A stretch of 43,945 bases of DNA from CAZHHH01 sp052400685 (GCA_052400685.1 JBQTGJ010000026.1); one strand, 5' to 3'. Counted from the stretch's first letter, positions 18,719 to 29,900 are shown. The notes: generated by a model from the letters alone, not told the origin. Translations and numbers: made by a program.

Positions 18719-20033
18719 GCACCGTTTCCTCTCTTCTTTCAAAACGTTCGTTATTGGCTGGTATTAGTGAAATGGTTTCATCATAATCGGACAGGAGTTG
18801 TTCTATACCGATGGCATTTATTTCGTCGCCGCTTTCTATATCCAATTCCAGAGTACAGTTTTTACAATCGCGATCGCAAACGGTGGATTCGTATTTATCG
18901 GGCTCCTGATAAGATGTTATCACACCTTCATAATTTCTCAATATCACCTTATTGGAACTCCAGGAGATGATGTAGTTGGGCATTACCGGAATTTTGCCAC
19001 CACCACCGGGGGCGTCAATAACATAGGTTGGCACGGCAAAACCACTGGTATGACCTATCAGGCTTTCCATTATTTCAATGCCCTTGCCAACGGGCGTGCG
19101 GAAATGCGATAATCCTTCAGACAAATCGCACTGATAGAGATAGTAGGGGCGAACCCGGTTCATGACCAATTTGTGGACCAGTTCTTTCATAATGCGTGGG
19201 CAGTCGTTCACGTCGGCCAACAGAACCGACTGGTTACCCAGCGGAATGCCCGCATCAGCCAGTTTGGCCAGTGCTTCGCGAGCCGAAGCGGTCATTTCAC
19301 GTGGATGGTTGAAATGGGTGTTTATCCACAGCGGGTTGTGCTTTTTCAGCATATTTACCAGATCGTCAGTAATACGGTAAGGCAGAACAACCGGGGTGCG
19401 CGTTCCGATACGTATCACCTGTACATGAGGAATGTTTCCCAACTCGGTTAAGATCCAGTCCAGATAGTCGTCCGACAGTAAAAAAGGATCACCGCCTGAG
19501 AGCAGGACATCACGCACTTGTGGGGTGTTGCGAATGTATTCAAGTCCTTGTTCTATTTGGTCTTTGGCCGGAATGAAATCAATATCGCCTACTTTACGTT
19601 TTCGGGTGCAGTGCCGGCAGTACATAGCACATACATTGCTTACGAGGAACAGAACCCGGTCGGGATAGCGGTGAGTAATGCCCGGTACCGGACTGTCGTT
19701 GTCTTCGGCCAAGGGGTCGCCCATCTCGCTGGGCGTGATAATTAATTCGCGGTTGTCAAGGAATGCTTGTTTGTAGATGGGATCGTTTTTGTAATTCTCT
19801 TTTTTTATGAGTGAAAGGTAGTACGGTGTGATGGATAAAGGAAAATGCTCGATGGTTGCTTCAAATTCTCTTTTTTCAGCAGGGGTAAATATTATTCCGG
19901 TAAGATTTTCAAACTGTTCGATGGTTTTAATCGCATGTTTCATGTGCCATTTCCAGTCACGCCAGTTTTTAAGTTCTGATTTCGATTCAATTCTGTGGGC
20001 AATGTTTTGTTGGTGTTTAGTAAATATGTCCAT
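18705..20033 (-). CDS. kamA: Lysine 2,3-aminomutase
   Basis: The 442-aa radical SAM/PLP enzyme turns L-lysine into L-beta-lysine. Seen: cluster motif CAMYCRHC, SAM-binding SGGDPF, PLP-Lys region GGGGKIPVMPNY and zinc-ligand Cys residues in VCDRDCKNC. The frame stays open to 20192, but a promoter lies at 20190-20220, so MDIFTKHQQ at 20033 is the sound start. The gene pairs with ablB, which indicates osmolyte synthesis rather than lysine fermentation (no kamD/E genes nearby). The symbol ablA is also used. Confidence 0.93.
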   Translation of the reverse strand: MDIFTKHQQNIAHRIESKSELKNWRDWKWHMKHAIKTIEQFENLTGIIFTPAEKREFEATIEHFPLSITPYYLSLIKKENYKNDPIYKQAFLDNRELIITPSEMGDPLAEDNDSPVPGITHRYPDRVLFLVSNVCAMYCRHCTRKRKVGDIDFIPAKDQIEQGLEYIRNTPQVRDVLLSGGDPFLLSDDYLDWILTELGNIPHVQVIRIGTRTPVVLPYRITDDLVNMLKKHNPLWINTHFNHPREMTASAREALAKLADAGIPLGNQSVLLADVNDCPRIMKELVHKLVMNRVRPYYLYQCDLSEGLSHFRTPVGKGIEIMESLIGHTSGFAVPTYVIDAPGGGGKIPVMPNYIISWSSNKVILRNYEGVITSYQEPDKYESTVCDRDCKNCTLELDIESGDEINAIGIEQLLSDYDETISLIPANNERFERREETVHEEE

Positions 20034-20189
20034 TTTGTATGGTTTGTGACCATGTGCTTTCGGTTCCGAAGATAAAAGTGAGTGATGAGGAGTTTTTATA
20101 ATTGGTGATATGGTATTCCGACTGACACGGTCGTTAGTATATTTCGGCTTTTGATGTCTCTTCGGCTCCTCTGAATATGTTCTGTACGA

Positions 20190-20220
20190 CAAATATACGG
20201 TAATTTTGTTGAATATTCAA
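20190..20220 (-). promoter_or_regulatory. Promoter of kamA-ablB
   Basis: On the - strand TTG, 20 bases, TATATTTG matches the Bacteroidota promoter consensus closely. It predicts a leader of about 150 bases before the kamA start at 20033 and rules out the upstream in-frame ATG at 20192. Confidence 0.7.
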
Positions 20221-20625
20221 TTTGTAGCCTTGCCTCTGTCGGTATATTGGGGCTTCCACCATGGCTTAGTAAACTGGTACATAATGGCTAATTACTTTAT
20301 TAATTTATTGTAAAGATTGATCAATTTGTCGTAAGAAGATTAATGTAGAGGTGTTATTTTTGGCCTTCCAATTTTGTATTTTAATTGTATTAATATGAAA
20401 TGACCGTGATAAAAAATCTCTCATGCATGACTCTTTTATGGAAGTTTCATGAGGCAATAGGAATAAACTATAGGGTTGTTATAACTTGTTTATAAACAAT
20501 GCTATCGTCGATATTAATGAGTTTTGTCCGGCAGATAAAATTATACTGCTTGCATTGATCTGTCAATGTCAGCGCAAACCACAGAAATGATGTTATATTT
20601 AACCATAAAAATTATTTAATAGCTT
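20221..20625. other. Intergenic region, nothing recognised
   Basis: About 400 bases between the kamA promoter and the esterase gene. It is AT-rich, with no ORF, RNA or repeat that I can identify. Confidence 0.5.
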
Positions 20626-21927
20626 ATGAAAAGATTAATATTTTTAGTAGTCTCTGTTTTCATATTCGGCGGTGTTGTTGCTCAGAACGAAGCTTATCAC
20701 TCTGATGTACTATGGGTTACAACGCCTGATCATGCTGATTGGTTGTATCGTTTGGGTGAGAAGGCCGAAATAAAGGTCTCGTTGTATCAATACGGTATTT
20801 TGCTGGATGGGCGAGAAGTGAGATATAGTATAAGTCCTGATATGATGCCTGAAGAACGATCGGGATATGCTATTTTAGAGGATGGGGAGGCAATTGTTTC
20901 TATAGGAACGATTGAGCAACCCGGCTTCTTGGATTGCCGATTGAGTGTGGAACTCGATGGACAAGTTTATAAACATCACATAAAAGTGGGGTTTGAACCG
21001 GATAAATTATTGCCTTACACAACTTTACCCGATGATTTTATGAGTTTTTGGACGGGTGCAAAAATCAAAGCAGCTGAATGCCCCATGGTGTTTACAAAAA
21101 CTTTTGTTCCTGAGTATTCAAGTGATAAAATAGACTGTTATCTTGTAAAATTGCAGACTTACAGCAAAGGTGATTATGTATATGGTTATCTAACAATGCC
21201 TAAAGGTGATGGCCCATTTCCGGTTGTGTTTTCACCGCCCGGTGCCGGCATTAAGCCTATGAATCCCATGAAGGATATTTTTTACGCCGAAAGTGGCTTT
21301 ATTCGATTTGATATGGAGATTCATGGTATCAGACCCAACCTGGATGCAGAGACTTATAAGTCGATAAGTCAGGCCTTTGGCAGTGATAATAATAGCTATT
21401 TGGTAAACGGGTTAGATGATCGTGATTCGTATTATATGAAAAAGGTGTATTTGGCGTGCGTTCGTGCTATTGATTTTTTGACTTCATTACCTGAGTGGGA
21501 TGGTAAAAACGTGATTGTTCAGGGGGGTAGTCAGGGCGGTGCTTTGGCGCTTGTGACAGCTGCTCTCGACGACCGGATCACGGCTTGTGCTGCTAACCAT
21601 CCCGCGTTGAGCGATATGGCTGGTTATAAGGCCGGCAGGGCTGGTGGTTATCCTCATTTGTTTACGCGGTTTACCGGGATGGATACCCCACAGAAAATGA
21701 AAACACTGCAATATTATGACGTGGTAAATTTTGCCAGACAAATAAAGGTGCCTGTATTCATGACCTGGGGTTACAATGATAATGTGTGTCCGCCAACCAC
21801 AAGTTATATTATTTATAATGTTTTGGGTTGTGAAAAAGAGGCTTTGATTACGCCGGTTACTGAACATTGGATTTCACTCAATACGCGCCATCGTATTTTG
21901 GATTGGATTAAAGGACAATTGAAGTAA
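20626..21927 (+). CDS. Secreted CE7-like acetyl esterase (AXE1 family)
   Basis: The 433-aa protein has a signal peptide (MKRLIFLVVSVFIFGGVVAQ), so it is exported. Residues about 25-125 form a beta-sandwich-like N-terminal domain. The rest is an acetyl xylan esterase/cephalosporin-C deacetylase-type hydrolase: nucleophile in QGGSQGGAL, acid in TWGYNDNVCPP and His in TEHWISLNTRH. CE7 members remove acetyl groups from xylo-oligosaccharides. The usual RGQ motif is not obvious (IHGIRPN stands there), so substrate may differ. It stands alone with its own terminator. Confidence 0.85.
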   Translation: MKRLIFLVVSVFIFGGVVAQNEAYHSDVLWVTTPDHADWLYRLGEKAEIKVSLYQYGILLDGREVRYSISPDMMPEERSGYAILEDGEAIVSIGTIEQPGFLDCRLSVELDGQVYKHHIKVGFEPDKLLPYTTLPDDFMSFWTGAKIKAAECPMVFTKTFVPEYSSDKIDCYLVKLQTYSKGDYVYGYLTMPKGDGPFPVVFSPPGAGIKPMNPMKDIFYAESGFIRFDMEIHGIRPNLDAETYKSISQAFGSDNNSYLVNGLDDRDSYYMKKVYLACVRAIDFLTSLPEWDGKNVIVQGGSQGGALALVTAALDDRITACAANHPALSDMAGYKAGRAGGYPHLFTRFTGMDTPQKMKTLQYYDVVNFARQIKVPVFMTWGYNDNVCPPTTSYIIYNVLGCEKEALITPVTEHWISLNTRHRILDWIKGQLK

Positions 21928-21946
21928 TAGTTTGTGGTTAATTTAA

Positions 21947-21987
21947 AAAGAGGAACTAATAGCTTGGAACGTTCCTCTTTTTTTTTG
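21947..21987. terminator. Bidirectional terminator, esterase / LytTR regulator
   Basis: The stem AAAGAGGAAC/GTTCCTCTTT is followed by a T run on the + strand, and by TTTTTAAATT on the - strand. It separates the convergent genes ending at 21927 and 22008. Confidence 0.9.
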
Positions 21988-22007
21988 CTTCCAATCGGCG
22001 TAAATGC

Positions 22008-22781
22008 TCATTGGTGATTTTCTGAAAAATGTTTTAACAGAGCCGGCCTCATGACTTTGCTGACCGAGATGGTGTGTGTGCCCACCTTAACCAGGTTCCC
22101 ATTTATTTCGGTCACTTTATTAAGAGCTACAATGTACGATTTGTGAATACGCATGAAGCGATTGCCCGGCAGTTCTTGTTCCAGTTTACGCAACGAAAAC
22201 AGTCCCATGTATTTGTTGTCCTTGGTGTGAAACGTTACATATTCAAGCGCGCCTTCTATGTAAAGAATATCGTCGTATAGCAATTTTATAATTTTGCGGT
22301 CTGACCGAACGATGATAAAATCTTTTCCTTCTTCTTTTTCCTGAATAATTGGGGTTGATACGGTATTTTGTTCTGTGGCATCCATCAATAATAATTTTTT
22401 TCTAAAATTAAGAATGGTGGTAATTTTATTGACGGCTTTAATAAAGCGTGGAAAAGAAACCGGTTTGAGCAGGTATTCAGTGGCATTCACTTCAAATCCC
22501 TGAACAGCATATTGCGGATAGGCCGTAACAAATACAGTGATGGGGGCCAGCGGAAATCCCATGTTTTTGATGAAATCCATCCCCGACATTTCCGGCATTT
22601 CTATGTCGGTGAAAATAACGTCAATATCGCCCTTGGTGATGGTGTCGATGGCAGCTATGGGTGAGTCGAACGATTCAACCAGCCTGAACTGCGGTATTTT
22701 TGAGATATAATCGGCTAAAAGTTTTCGGGCCAGGTATTCATCGTCGATAACTATACAGTTATATTTTTCCTGAGATGCCAT
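22008..22781 (-). CDS. LytTR-family response regulator
   Basis: The 257-aa protein has a receiver domain (acid pair D13 D14, phospho-acceptor D59 in IFTDIEMPEMSG, TAYPQYAVQGF at the alpha4 region) and a C-terminal LytTR DNA-binding domain (DDILYIEGALEYVTFHT, RFMRIHKSYIVALNKV). It overlaps the kinase stop by one base (TAATG), so the pair is co-translated. The target is unknown; the efflux operon lies divergently beyond the kinase. Confidence 0.93.
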   Translation of the reverse strand: MASQEKYNCIVIDDEYLARKLLADYISKIPQFRLVESFDSPIAAIDTITKGDIDVIFTDIEMPEMSGMDFIKNMGFPLAPITVFVTAYPQYAVQGFEVNATEYLLKPVSFPRFIKAVNKITTILNFRKKLLLMDATEQNTVSTPIIQEKEEGKDFIIVRSDRKIIKLLYDDILYIEGALEYVTFHTKDNKYMGLFSLRKLEQELPGNRFMRIHKSYIVALNKVTEINGNLVKVGTHTISVSKVMRPALLKHFSENHQ

Positions 22782-23878
22782 TATTTGTAGAGTTCAAGTT
22801 CTATTTTATGAAAATTAGCTTCGCTGATGATGTTCAGTTTGTGTTTTGCAGGGTAGAGCAGATTCAGCCTGTTACGTGCGTTATCAATGCCAATGCCACG
22901 GTTAAATTTTTTGCTTTGTGGAACATTGTCGGGGACACTGTTTTCAACGCTAAAATAGAACTTTTCGTCGGTTTGAGAAAGATGAATGGTGACAAATCCT
23001 TGTTTGTTTTTTTCTATTTTACTATGCTTAAATCCGTTTTCAACAAAGGTAACTAATAACATGGGAGCAATTTGGTAATTGTCGTCATACGGACCGGCAT
23101 AAAATGTGATATTTTGCCTCTTTTCGGTTTTTAGTTGCTGAAATTCAAGAAAACTACTGATATAATCAATTTCTTTGTATAAAGAAATAAATTCTGATTC
23201 GCAGTCGTATAACACATAACGCAACATATCTGACAGCATGGTAATTTTTTCGGGTGCCGATTTGTCACCTGTATAGGCCATGGAGTATATGTTATTTAGT
23301 GCGTTGAACAGAAAGTGTGGATTTATTTGTGTCTTCAGAAATTTTAATTCACTCTCGGCTTTATCGCGTTTTAGTGTTTCTATCTCAATATTGGTTTTTT
23401 CTTGTTTTGCTACTAAGTAGCGGGTCATGCTGACCCAAAAAGCCATGAGACATAAAATGAGATGAAGAATAAATGGGCCCAGTAATTTGAAATGTGAAGG
23501 GGTTAAATCGTCGGTGAAAAAATGCCGGTACACAATTTCTGCCAATACGCCAAAACCTGCCAGTAGAGGCATTAATGCAGCATTGTAAAGCCGGAACTTA
23601 CGTTTGTCTGTTTCGTAATACCGGGGCATAAATTTTCGCAGGTTCAGATTGTAAACCAGGTATTGCATTGGCACAAACAGAACGACGTGAAATAGTCCTC
23701 TTATCAGGTTTATTTGCAAGCCCAGTACAAAGTAAAACAGAGCCAGTGCAACCCAAACAGCATAGGATGTCAATAAATTGTACCAATTGTTTATTTTTGC
23801 CGGCATATTTTTTCTTTTATTGAGATGAATTATTTCGTGTTTCCCCAAAAATTCTAAGGGTAGATCAGAATGCTTCAT
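22781..23878 (-). CDS. LytS/YehU-type sensor histidine kinase
   Basis: The 365-aa kinase has four hydrophobic segments (about 33-155) without a periplasmic domain, a coiled linker, and the His_kinase domain with H188 in INPHFLFNALNNI. An ATPase domain follows with FVENGFKHSK (N box) and RGIGIDNARNRL (G box). It passes phosphate to the LytTR regulator encoded next. MPAKINNWYN at 23806 is an equally good start. The stimulus is unknown. Confidence 0.92.
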   Translation of the reverse strand: MKHSDLPLEFLGKHEIIHLNKRKNMPAKINNWYNLLTSYAVWVALALFYFVLGLQINLIRGLFHVVLFVPMQYLVYNLNLRKFMPRYYETDKRKFRLYNAALMPLLAGFGVLAEIVYRHFFTDDLTPSHFKLLGPFILHLILCLMAFWVSMTRYLVAKQEKTNIEIETLKRDKAESELKFLKTQINPHFLFNALNNIYSMAYTGDKSAPEKITMLSDMLRYVLYDCESEFISLYKEIDYISSFLEFQQLKTEKRQNITFYAGPYDDNYQIAPMLLVTFVENGFKHSKIEKNKQGFVTIHLSQTDEKFYFSVENSVPDNVPQSKKFNRGIGIDNARNRLNLLYPAKHKLNIISEANFHKIELELYK

Positions 23879-23879
23879 T

Positions 23880-23955
23880 ATTGAGGCTTCCGAAGTTTTA
23901 AATATGTGAGTCTATTGTCGTAAATGACTATTATTAAAGCGAGAGTAACAAAAAT
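23880..23955 (+). repeat. Core intergenic repeat copy
   Basis: A moderately preserved copy (GAGGCTTCCGAAGTTTTAAA, GTAAATGACTATTATTAAAG) lies directly upstream of the kinase start, within the presumed leader. Confidence 0.55.
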
Positions 23956-23994
23956 AAATGACGTTTTTTTGCTAACTCAATCTATATTCCGATG

Positions 23995-24002
23995 CAAAAT
24001 TA
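23995..24002 (-). promoter_or_regulatory. Possible -7 element for kinase/regulator operon
   Basis: TAATTTTG on the - strand, followed by CATCGG, is typical of Bacteroidota -7 regions. No convincing -33 box is seen. It lies about 120 bases upstream of the kinase. Confidence 0.4.
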
Positions 24003-24298
24003 TAACTTTAATTTATTGTTAATTCTTCTTTTGGTTTTATTCAAGAATCGCTCTGATTTGTTAAATTATCCGATTATTGAAATTTTTTGGGCTGAATATT
24101 GAAAGCTCTAGTCTATTGCTTGATATTTTTTTCATTTATCAAGGAATGAGATGATATTTGTATCCTGTTTTTTTCAGGCAAACTGAATGGATGTTGTTGT
24201 TTATTGCTTATTTAGAGTCTGTCCATAAAGTCAGGACTTTGATAGACAAGCTTTATTTTTGGCTGTGTTTGTAGAATATTAAATTATAAAATAAGAAA

Positions 24299-25588
24299 AT
24301 GCGAAAAAGGCTTTTATTTTTTTTGATGACAGTGTTTTATCTTGGTTCTTTGTCAGCTCAGGATACGCTTAACCTGACGCTTGGTGATGCTCAGCTGCAA
24401 GCGCTGGAGCAGAATAGAACATTGAAAAATGCAACACTTGACGTGCGCGTGGCTGAGGCGAGCCGATGGCAGACACTGGCCACTATGTTGCCACAAGTCA
24501 GCGCAACTGCCGATTATAGTAATATGTTTGATTACCAGATGAATCTGGGCGACTTTAAAATTTCAATGCCCAATTCATTAACAACGGGACTTACGGCTTC
24601 GGTGGCTTTGAGTGGCGCACAAGTGGTTGGGGTTCAACTGAAAGATATTGCCAAACGAATGTCGGATATCACACTTCGGCAAACCGAAAAAGAGGTCACT
24701 GATCAGGTTAAGAAGCTTTATTATTCGGCTTTGGTGCTCGATGAGACCATTGGGCTGCTGGAAGAGAATTTGTCAAATCTGGAGAAATTGTTGTACTACA
24801 CCAATCAATCGATTAATGTGGGCGTGCTGGTGCAAACCGATGCCGACCTTATTTCGGTCCGGATTGCTTCCATGAAAACCAGTATTAGCGCCAATAAACG
24901 GTCGTTGGAAATGATCTATAACTCAATGCGTCTTCAGCTTGGTCTGGATGTGAAGACCGAGATTAAACTGGTTGAGAATTTGGATGATTTGATGCGCATT
25001 GATAATGCAATTTCTTTGCTTGATGTTAATTTTGTGCTTGACAATAACTACAATTATCAACTGCTGAATGAGAGTCTGAACCTTTCTAAAAAGCAGGTGA
25101 CATTGAAGAAATGGGCATTTGCGCCTTCGGTGTCGGCCTTTTATCAGTATTCTGAAAAAAAATATTACAGCGACGAAGCGACCATGAATTCAACACCTCC
25201 GAATTTATTTGGCGTATCGCTTACCGTACCTGTTTTTTCTTCTTTTAGCAGAGTAAAAGCTGTGCAGGAGGCCAAGTTCGGCTATCAAAAACAGTTAAAT
25301 ACGTTTGACGACACCCGTGAGTCATTGATTATTCAGCATCGTCAATTGGTGTACAATCTGAGTTCGGCTTACGAAAGCCTCGAAACGCAAAAAGAGAATA
25401 TGGTGGTGGTTCAACGGGTGTTCGATGATATTTCACGCAAATATGAGCAGGGTATGGCGGCCAGTCTTGATGTTACCAATGCCGGAACCGATTTAACGAC
25501 TGCCCAGAGTGCTTATGTTCAGGCTCTGCTCGATGTTGTTAACGCGCAAATTGATCTGGAGAATCTTCTTAATCTTAATAATAATTAG
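24299..25588 (+). CDS. TolC-family outer-membrane efflux protein
   Basis: The 429-aa protein has a signal peptide (MRKRLLFFLMTVFYLGSLSAQ) and two internally repeated OEP domains with long coiled-coil helices, including LGDAQLQALEQNRTLKNATL and a C-terminal repeat ending AQIDLENLLNLNN. It forms the outer-membrane channel of the efflux system encoded with the MFP and RND genes downstream. The three genes are about 165-170 bases apart and on one strand. Confidence 0.9.
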   Translation: MRKRLLFFLMTVFYLGSLSAQDTLNLTLGDAQLQALEQNRTLKNATLDVRVAEASRWQTLATMLPQVSATADYSNMFDYQMNLGDFKISMPNSLTTGLTASVALSGAQVVGVQLKDIAKRMSDITLRQTEKEVTDQVKKLYYSALVLDETIGLLEENLSNLEKLLYYTNQSINVGVLVQTDADLISVRIASMKTSISANKRSLEMIYNSMRLQLGLDVKTEIKLVENLDDLMRIDNAISLLDVNFVLDNNYNYQLLNESLNLSKKQVTLKKWAFAPSVSAFYQYSEKKYYSDEATMNSTPPNLFGVSLTVPVFSSFSRVKAVQEAKFGYQKQLNTFDDTRESLIIQHRQLVYNLSSAYESLETQKENMVVVQRVFDDISRKYEQGMAASLDVTNAGTDLTTAQSAYVQALLDVVNAQIDLENLLNLNNN

Positions 25589-25629
25589 GAGGTTCATTTA
25601 GGCGCTGGCTAGAACCAGGTAATAGAACA

Positions 25630-25695
25630 TTACGGTTTGCGAGCTCTAAAAAGGTAAGTCTTTTTCCACGACCATTTAGATGACCAGTGTGATGG
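25630..25695 (+). repeat. Core intergenic repeat, weak copy
   Basis: GTTTGCGAGCTCTAAAAAGG and ACGACCATTTAGATGACC follow the order of the repeat but with many changes. It lies between the TolC and MFP genes. Confidence 0.35.
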
Positions 25696-25754
25696 TTAAG
25701 TACTATTTTATAGACAAGAATTAATTAATAGAACAAAATAAAAAAACTAATAAT

Positions 25755-26774
25755 ATGAACAGTGTATTCAGAACCGTTGTAGTATGCAGTGCTGTTGTTG
25801 TTATGGCCGGTTGTGGTTCGCAGCAACAAGATGCTCAGCAGGGTGAAGCTGAAAGAACGGAGATTGTAAAAGTTTCTCCGATTACAAAACAGAAGGTGTC
25901 ACGCGAAATTGAACTGTCAACCACGCTCGAAGGCTACGAAACTGTGAAAATTGCGCCTTCGGTTACAGGCAATATTGAACATATTTATGTGGAGGTTGGG
26001 TCTGCCGTTAATGCCGGTGATTTGTTGGTGCGTATGAACCAGAATCAGTTAAATACCACCAAACTGGCATTTGCTAATAGCGGCGTTGAGTTTGAACGTA
26101 TTAAAGTATTGCACGAAACAGGTACTGTGTCACAACAAACCTACGATCAGACTGAATTGGCTTACAAACAGACCAAAGAAAATCTTGATTTTCTGGAAGC
26201 CAACACTTTTGTAAAGGCGCCTTTCCGTGGTGTTATTTCCGCTAAAAATTATGAAGATGGCGAATTATATAGTGGAAATCCAATTCTGGAGCTGACACAG
26301 ACGCATCTGCTCAAAGCCTTAATTGCAATTCCGGAATTATATATTCCATATGTACAGAAGGGGATGGATCTGAAAGTTACCACAGAAGTGTTTGACAAAC
26401 GTGAGTTTCCAGCTAACATCGAAATTGTTTATCCAACCATCGATCCGAACACACATACTTTTCAGGTTAAGATTAAAATTCCAAACAGTGACAATCAACT
26501 GCGCCCGGGTATGTATGTCCGTACGACTTTGCAATTAGACCAGGTGGATGGTATCATGGTGCCCTATCAGTCTATTCTGAAGCTGACGGGGTCCAACGAA
26601 CGCTATGTGTTTATTAACGACGGCGGTGTGGCTAAACGTGTTAGCGTAACTCTGGGTAAACGTTTTGACGATTTGATTGAGATTTTTTCTGACGAGCTAA
26701 AGGTGGGCGATGAATTGGTCACCATGGGGCAAGCGAAACTTATCAATGGTATTAAATTGAAAGTGGTGGAATAA
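25755..26774 (+). CDS. RND efflux periplasmic adaptor (MFP) lipoprotein
   Basis: The 339-aa protein has a lipobox (VVVMAGC, Cys 20), so it is anchored by lipid in the periplasm. Lipoyl/barrel-sandwich halves (SVTGNIEHIYVEVGSAVNAG and NTFVKAPFRGVISAKNYEDG) flank a short coiled coil, followed by a beta-barrel and the end YQSILKLTGSNERYVFI. It bridges the RND pump and TolC channel encoded on either side. It is at the short end for the family. Confidence 0.92.
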   Translation: MNSVFRTVVVCSAVVVMAGCGSQQQDAQQGEAERTEIVKVSPITKQKVSREIELSTTLEGYETVKIAPSVTGNIEHIYVEVGSAVNAGDLLVRMNQNQLNTTKLAFANSGVEFERIKVLHETGTVSQQTYDQTELAYKQTKENLDFLEANTFVKAPFRGVISAKNYEDGELYSGNPILELTQTHLLKALIAIPELYIPYVQKGMDLKVTTEVFDKREFPANIEIVYPTIDPNTHTFQVKIKIPNSDNQLRPGMYVRTTLQLDQVDGIMVPYQSILKLTGSNERYVFINDGGVAKRVSVTLGKRFDDLIEIFSDELKVGDELVTMGQAKLINGIKLKVVE

Positions 26775-26947
26775 TGGTCTTTACAACTGGATTTGTCTTG
26801 TTTGTAAAGAGGGGACTGGAGCGCCATGTTTCTGATTGTATTTGTCTTTTTTGAACGGGCGTCTTCTTTCTTATCATAAAAATATTAGGTGTTTAAAACA
26901 GAGTGCGGTATTGTCGTACTCGTACAAACCTTTGATTATTAAGTAAC

Positions 26948-29900
26948 ATGAGTATATTTAAAACATCAATCAATAAACCGGTTACAACAGCCCTTATTTT
27001 TGTAGCCGTGATGGTGATAGGATTGTATTCGTTAAAGCAATTGCCTATTGACCAATATCCGGAAATAGAGCCACCCTATATTTCGGTTATGACTTCGTAT
27101 CCGGGGGCTAATGCCAGTGAGGTGGAAACCAATGTAACACGATTACTGGAGAATAGTCTGAATTCGGTGGATGGGCTCAAGGAGCTGACTTCTAAATCAA
27201 TGGATAATATGTCGTTGGTTACGCTTGAACTGGAGTGGGGGAGCAACCTTGATGAGGTGATTAACGATGTGCGTTCGTACATCGATATGACCAAGGATAA
27301 TTTGCCCAGTGGTGCTTCAAATCCTTTCATTTTTAAGTTCAGTACCAGCTCAATGCCTATCATTATGTACTCTGTTACGGCTAATGAAAGTTACGCAGGG
27401 TTATATAAAATTCTGAATGATGTGGTTATGCCACAATTGAATCGTGTGGATGGTATTGGTAATATTTCGTTGTCGGGTGCGCCTGAGCGTTATGTGTATG
27501 TTGACATTGATCAGGTTAAACTGGACGCTTACAATATTTCGCTCGAAGCGGTTGGCAATGCTATCAGTGGTAATAATCTGAATCAATCATCGGGGACGGT
27601 GAAAATGGAAAAGGAACAATATCAGTTGCAGGTTCGAAGCGAATACGTTGAAAGTTCCGAAATAAATAATATTGTGGTGTCAACCACCAATGACGGCCGT
27701 CAGATTTTTGTGCGCGACATTGCAACGGTTAGAGATACCATTAAAGACCTGACCCTCGATGAAAAATTTAATGGACAGGATGGGGTTCGTGTGGTTATTG
27801 CCAAACAATCGGGTGCCAACACCGTCGAAATTTGTCGTGAGGTAAACAAAGAGATGGCGAATATTCAGAAACTATTGCCATCCGATATCAAAGTGGATAT
27901 TATTTACGACTCCTCTACCAATATCGAAGATTCTATCAGTAGTCTCGAGGAGTCTATCCTTTATGCTTTGCTGTTTGTGGTACTGGTCGTTTTGGTTTTT
28001 CTGGGACGCTGGCGGGCGACGGTCATTATTAGTCTTACAATCCCGATAGCCCTGATTGTCTCGTTTATTTATCTGGCTTTTGTTGGTAGTTCTCTTAATA
28101 TCATTTCTTTGTCGTCATTGACCATTGCTATTGGAATGGTGGTTGACGATGCGATTGTGGTACTTGAAAATATTACACGGCACGTTGAACGGGGATCCAG
28201 TCCGCGCGAAGCGGCTATTTATGCCACCAATGAGGTCTGGGTTTCGGTAATTGCCACCACGCTGGTGATTGTGGCCGTGTTTGTTCCTTTAACGATGTTG
28301 GGCGGATTGGCCGGTATTATGTTTAAAGAATTGGGCTGGATTGTCACTATTGTTGTGGTTACATCAACGCTGGTTGCCATTTCGCTGACGCCTATGTTGA
28401 GTTCAAAGCTGCTTAAAGCACGTAAAGTTAGTGTTGATGAGCATGGTAATGTGATTCCCGAGGTGCCTAAAAGTAACTGGTATCAGAAATATGTGGTAGG
28501 TGCTTTCGACCGTCTGGATGCCTGGTATGCTAAGGTGCTTCGTTATAGTTTGCATCATAAAAAACTGACTTTAGGTATTATCATTTCTGTGTTTATTGTG
28601 ACGATGCTTCCCTTGTTTTTGGGTTTTATTGGTACTGATTTTATGCAACAAAGCGACATGGGGCGTATAACTGTCAGTGTAGAACTTAATCGTGGTACCC
28701 GTCTCGAAGAAACGTTGAAAACAGCCCGTCAGCTCGAAAGCCGGTTTATGTCTCTTGCCCCCGAAATTAAAGTGGTGTCAACCACCGCCGGTTCTTCCGA
28801 TGACGCCGGTATTTCGGCCCTGTTCTCGTCTTCTACCAATAACACCATTTCGATGACGGTTGTATTGGTTGATAAGCGCGATCGTGAGCGCAGCGCTTTT
28901 GATGTGGCCGAAGATTTGAGAAAGGAAATGGCCCGATATCCTGAAATTATTGATTTCCAGGCTCAGGTGTCAAGTGGAATGGCAGGCGCTGCTTCTACTG
29001 TTGATGTTGAAATTTATGGACACGATTTTGACCAGACAAATATTCTGGCTGAGCAAATTCAAAATAAACTAAAGACGGTTTCGGGTGCCCGTGATGTAAC
29101 CATCAGTCGTGATGACGACCGCGCTGAGTTGAAGATTAATGTGGATAAGGAGAAACTGTCGCGTCTTGGTTTAAACGCCACAATGGTGTCGGCTTATGTT
29201 TACAACCGTGTGGCTGGCATGTCGGCAGGTTATTTGAAGGAAGATGGTGAAGAATACGATATTAAGGTGCGGGTTAAAGAAGAGGATCGAAATTCCATTT
29301 CCGATATTCAGTCACTTTCCATTCCTACCGCAAAGGGGAACGTTAAGTTGAGCGAAATTGCTACCGTTGAAGAATACTGGACGCCTCCAACCATTGAACG
29401 TAAAAGCCGGCAGCGGATTGTTTCGGTGAAGGTGACGCCTTACAAAATTTCGTTGGGCGAATTGGCTATTAATATTGAAAATGCCATACAGAATATTGAA
29501 GTGCCACAGGGTGCCACTATTCGACTGGCAGGTGACTATGAAGACCAGCAGGAGACTTTTGGCGATATGATGTTGTTACTGGCATTGATTGTTTTGTTGG
29601 TTTATATTGTGATGGCTTCTCAGTTTGAGTCCATGTCTAAACCTTTCATCATTATGATGTCTGTACCTTTTGCTTTCTCTGGTGTTGTAATGGCCTTGTT
29701 TGTCACCGGAATATCGCTGGATATGATTGGTGCCCTGGGGGTAATCATGCTGGTGGGTATTGTGGTTAAAAATGGGATTGTTCTGGTCGATTATATTAAC
29801 CTGATGCGCGATCGTGGTTATGAGTTAAACGAAGCCATTGCACTGTCGGGTTCTTCGCGTTTACGACCGGTATTAATGACCGCATTTACAACTATTCTGG

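Noticed and set aside
20034..20192. Upstream start of lysine 2,3-aminomutase
   Set aside because: The promoter -7 box covers 20190-20197, so the ATG at 20192 would not be transcribed.
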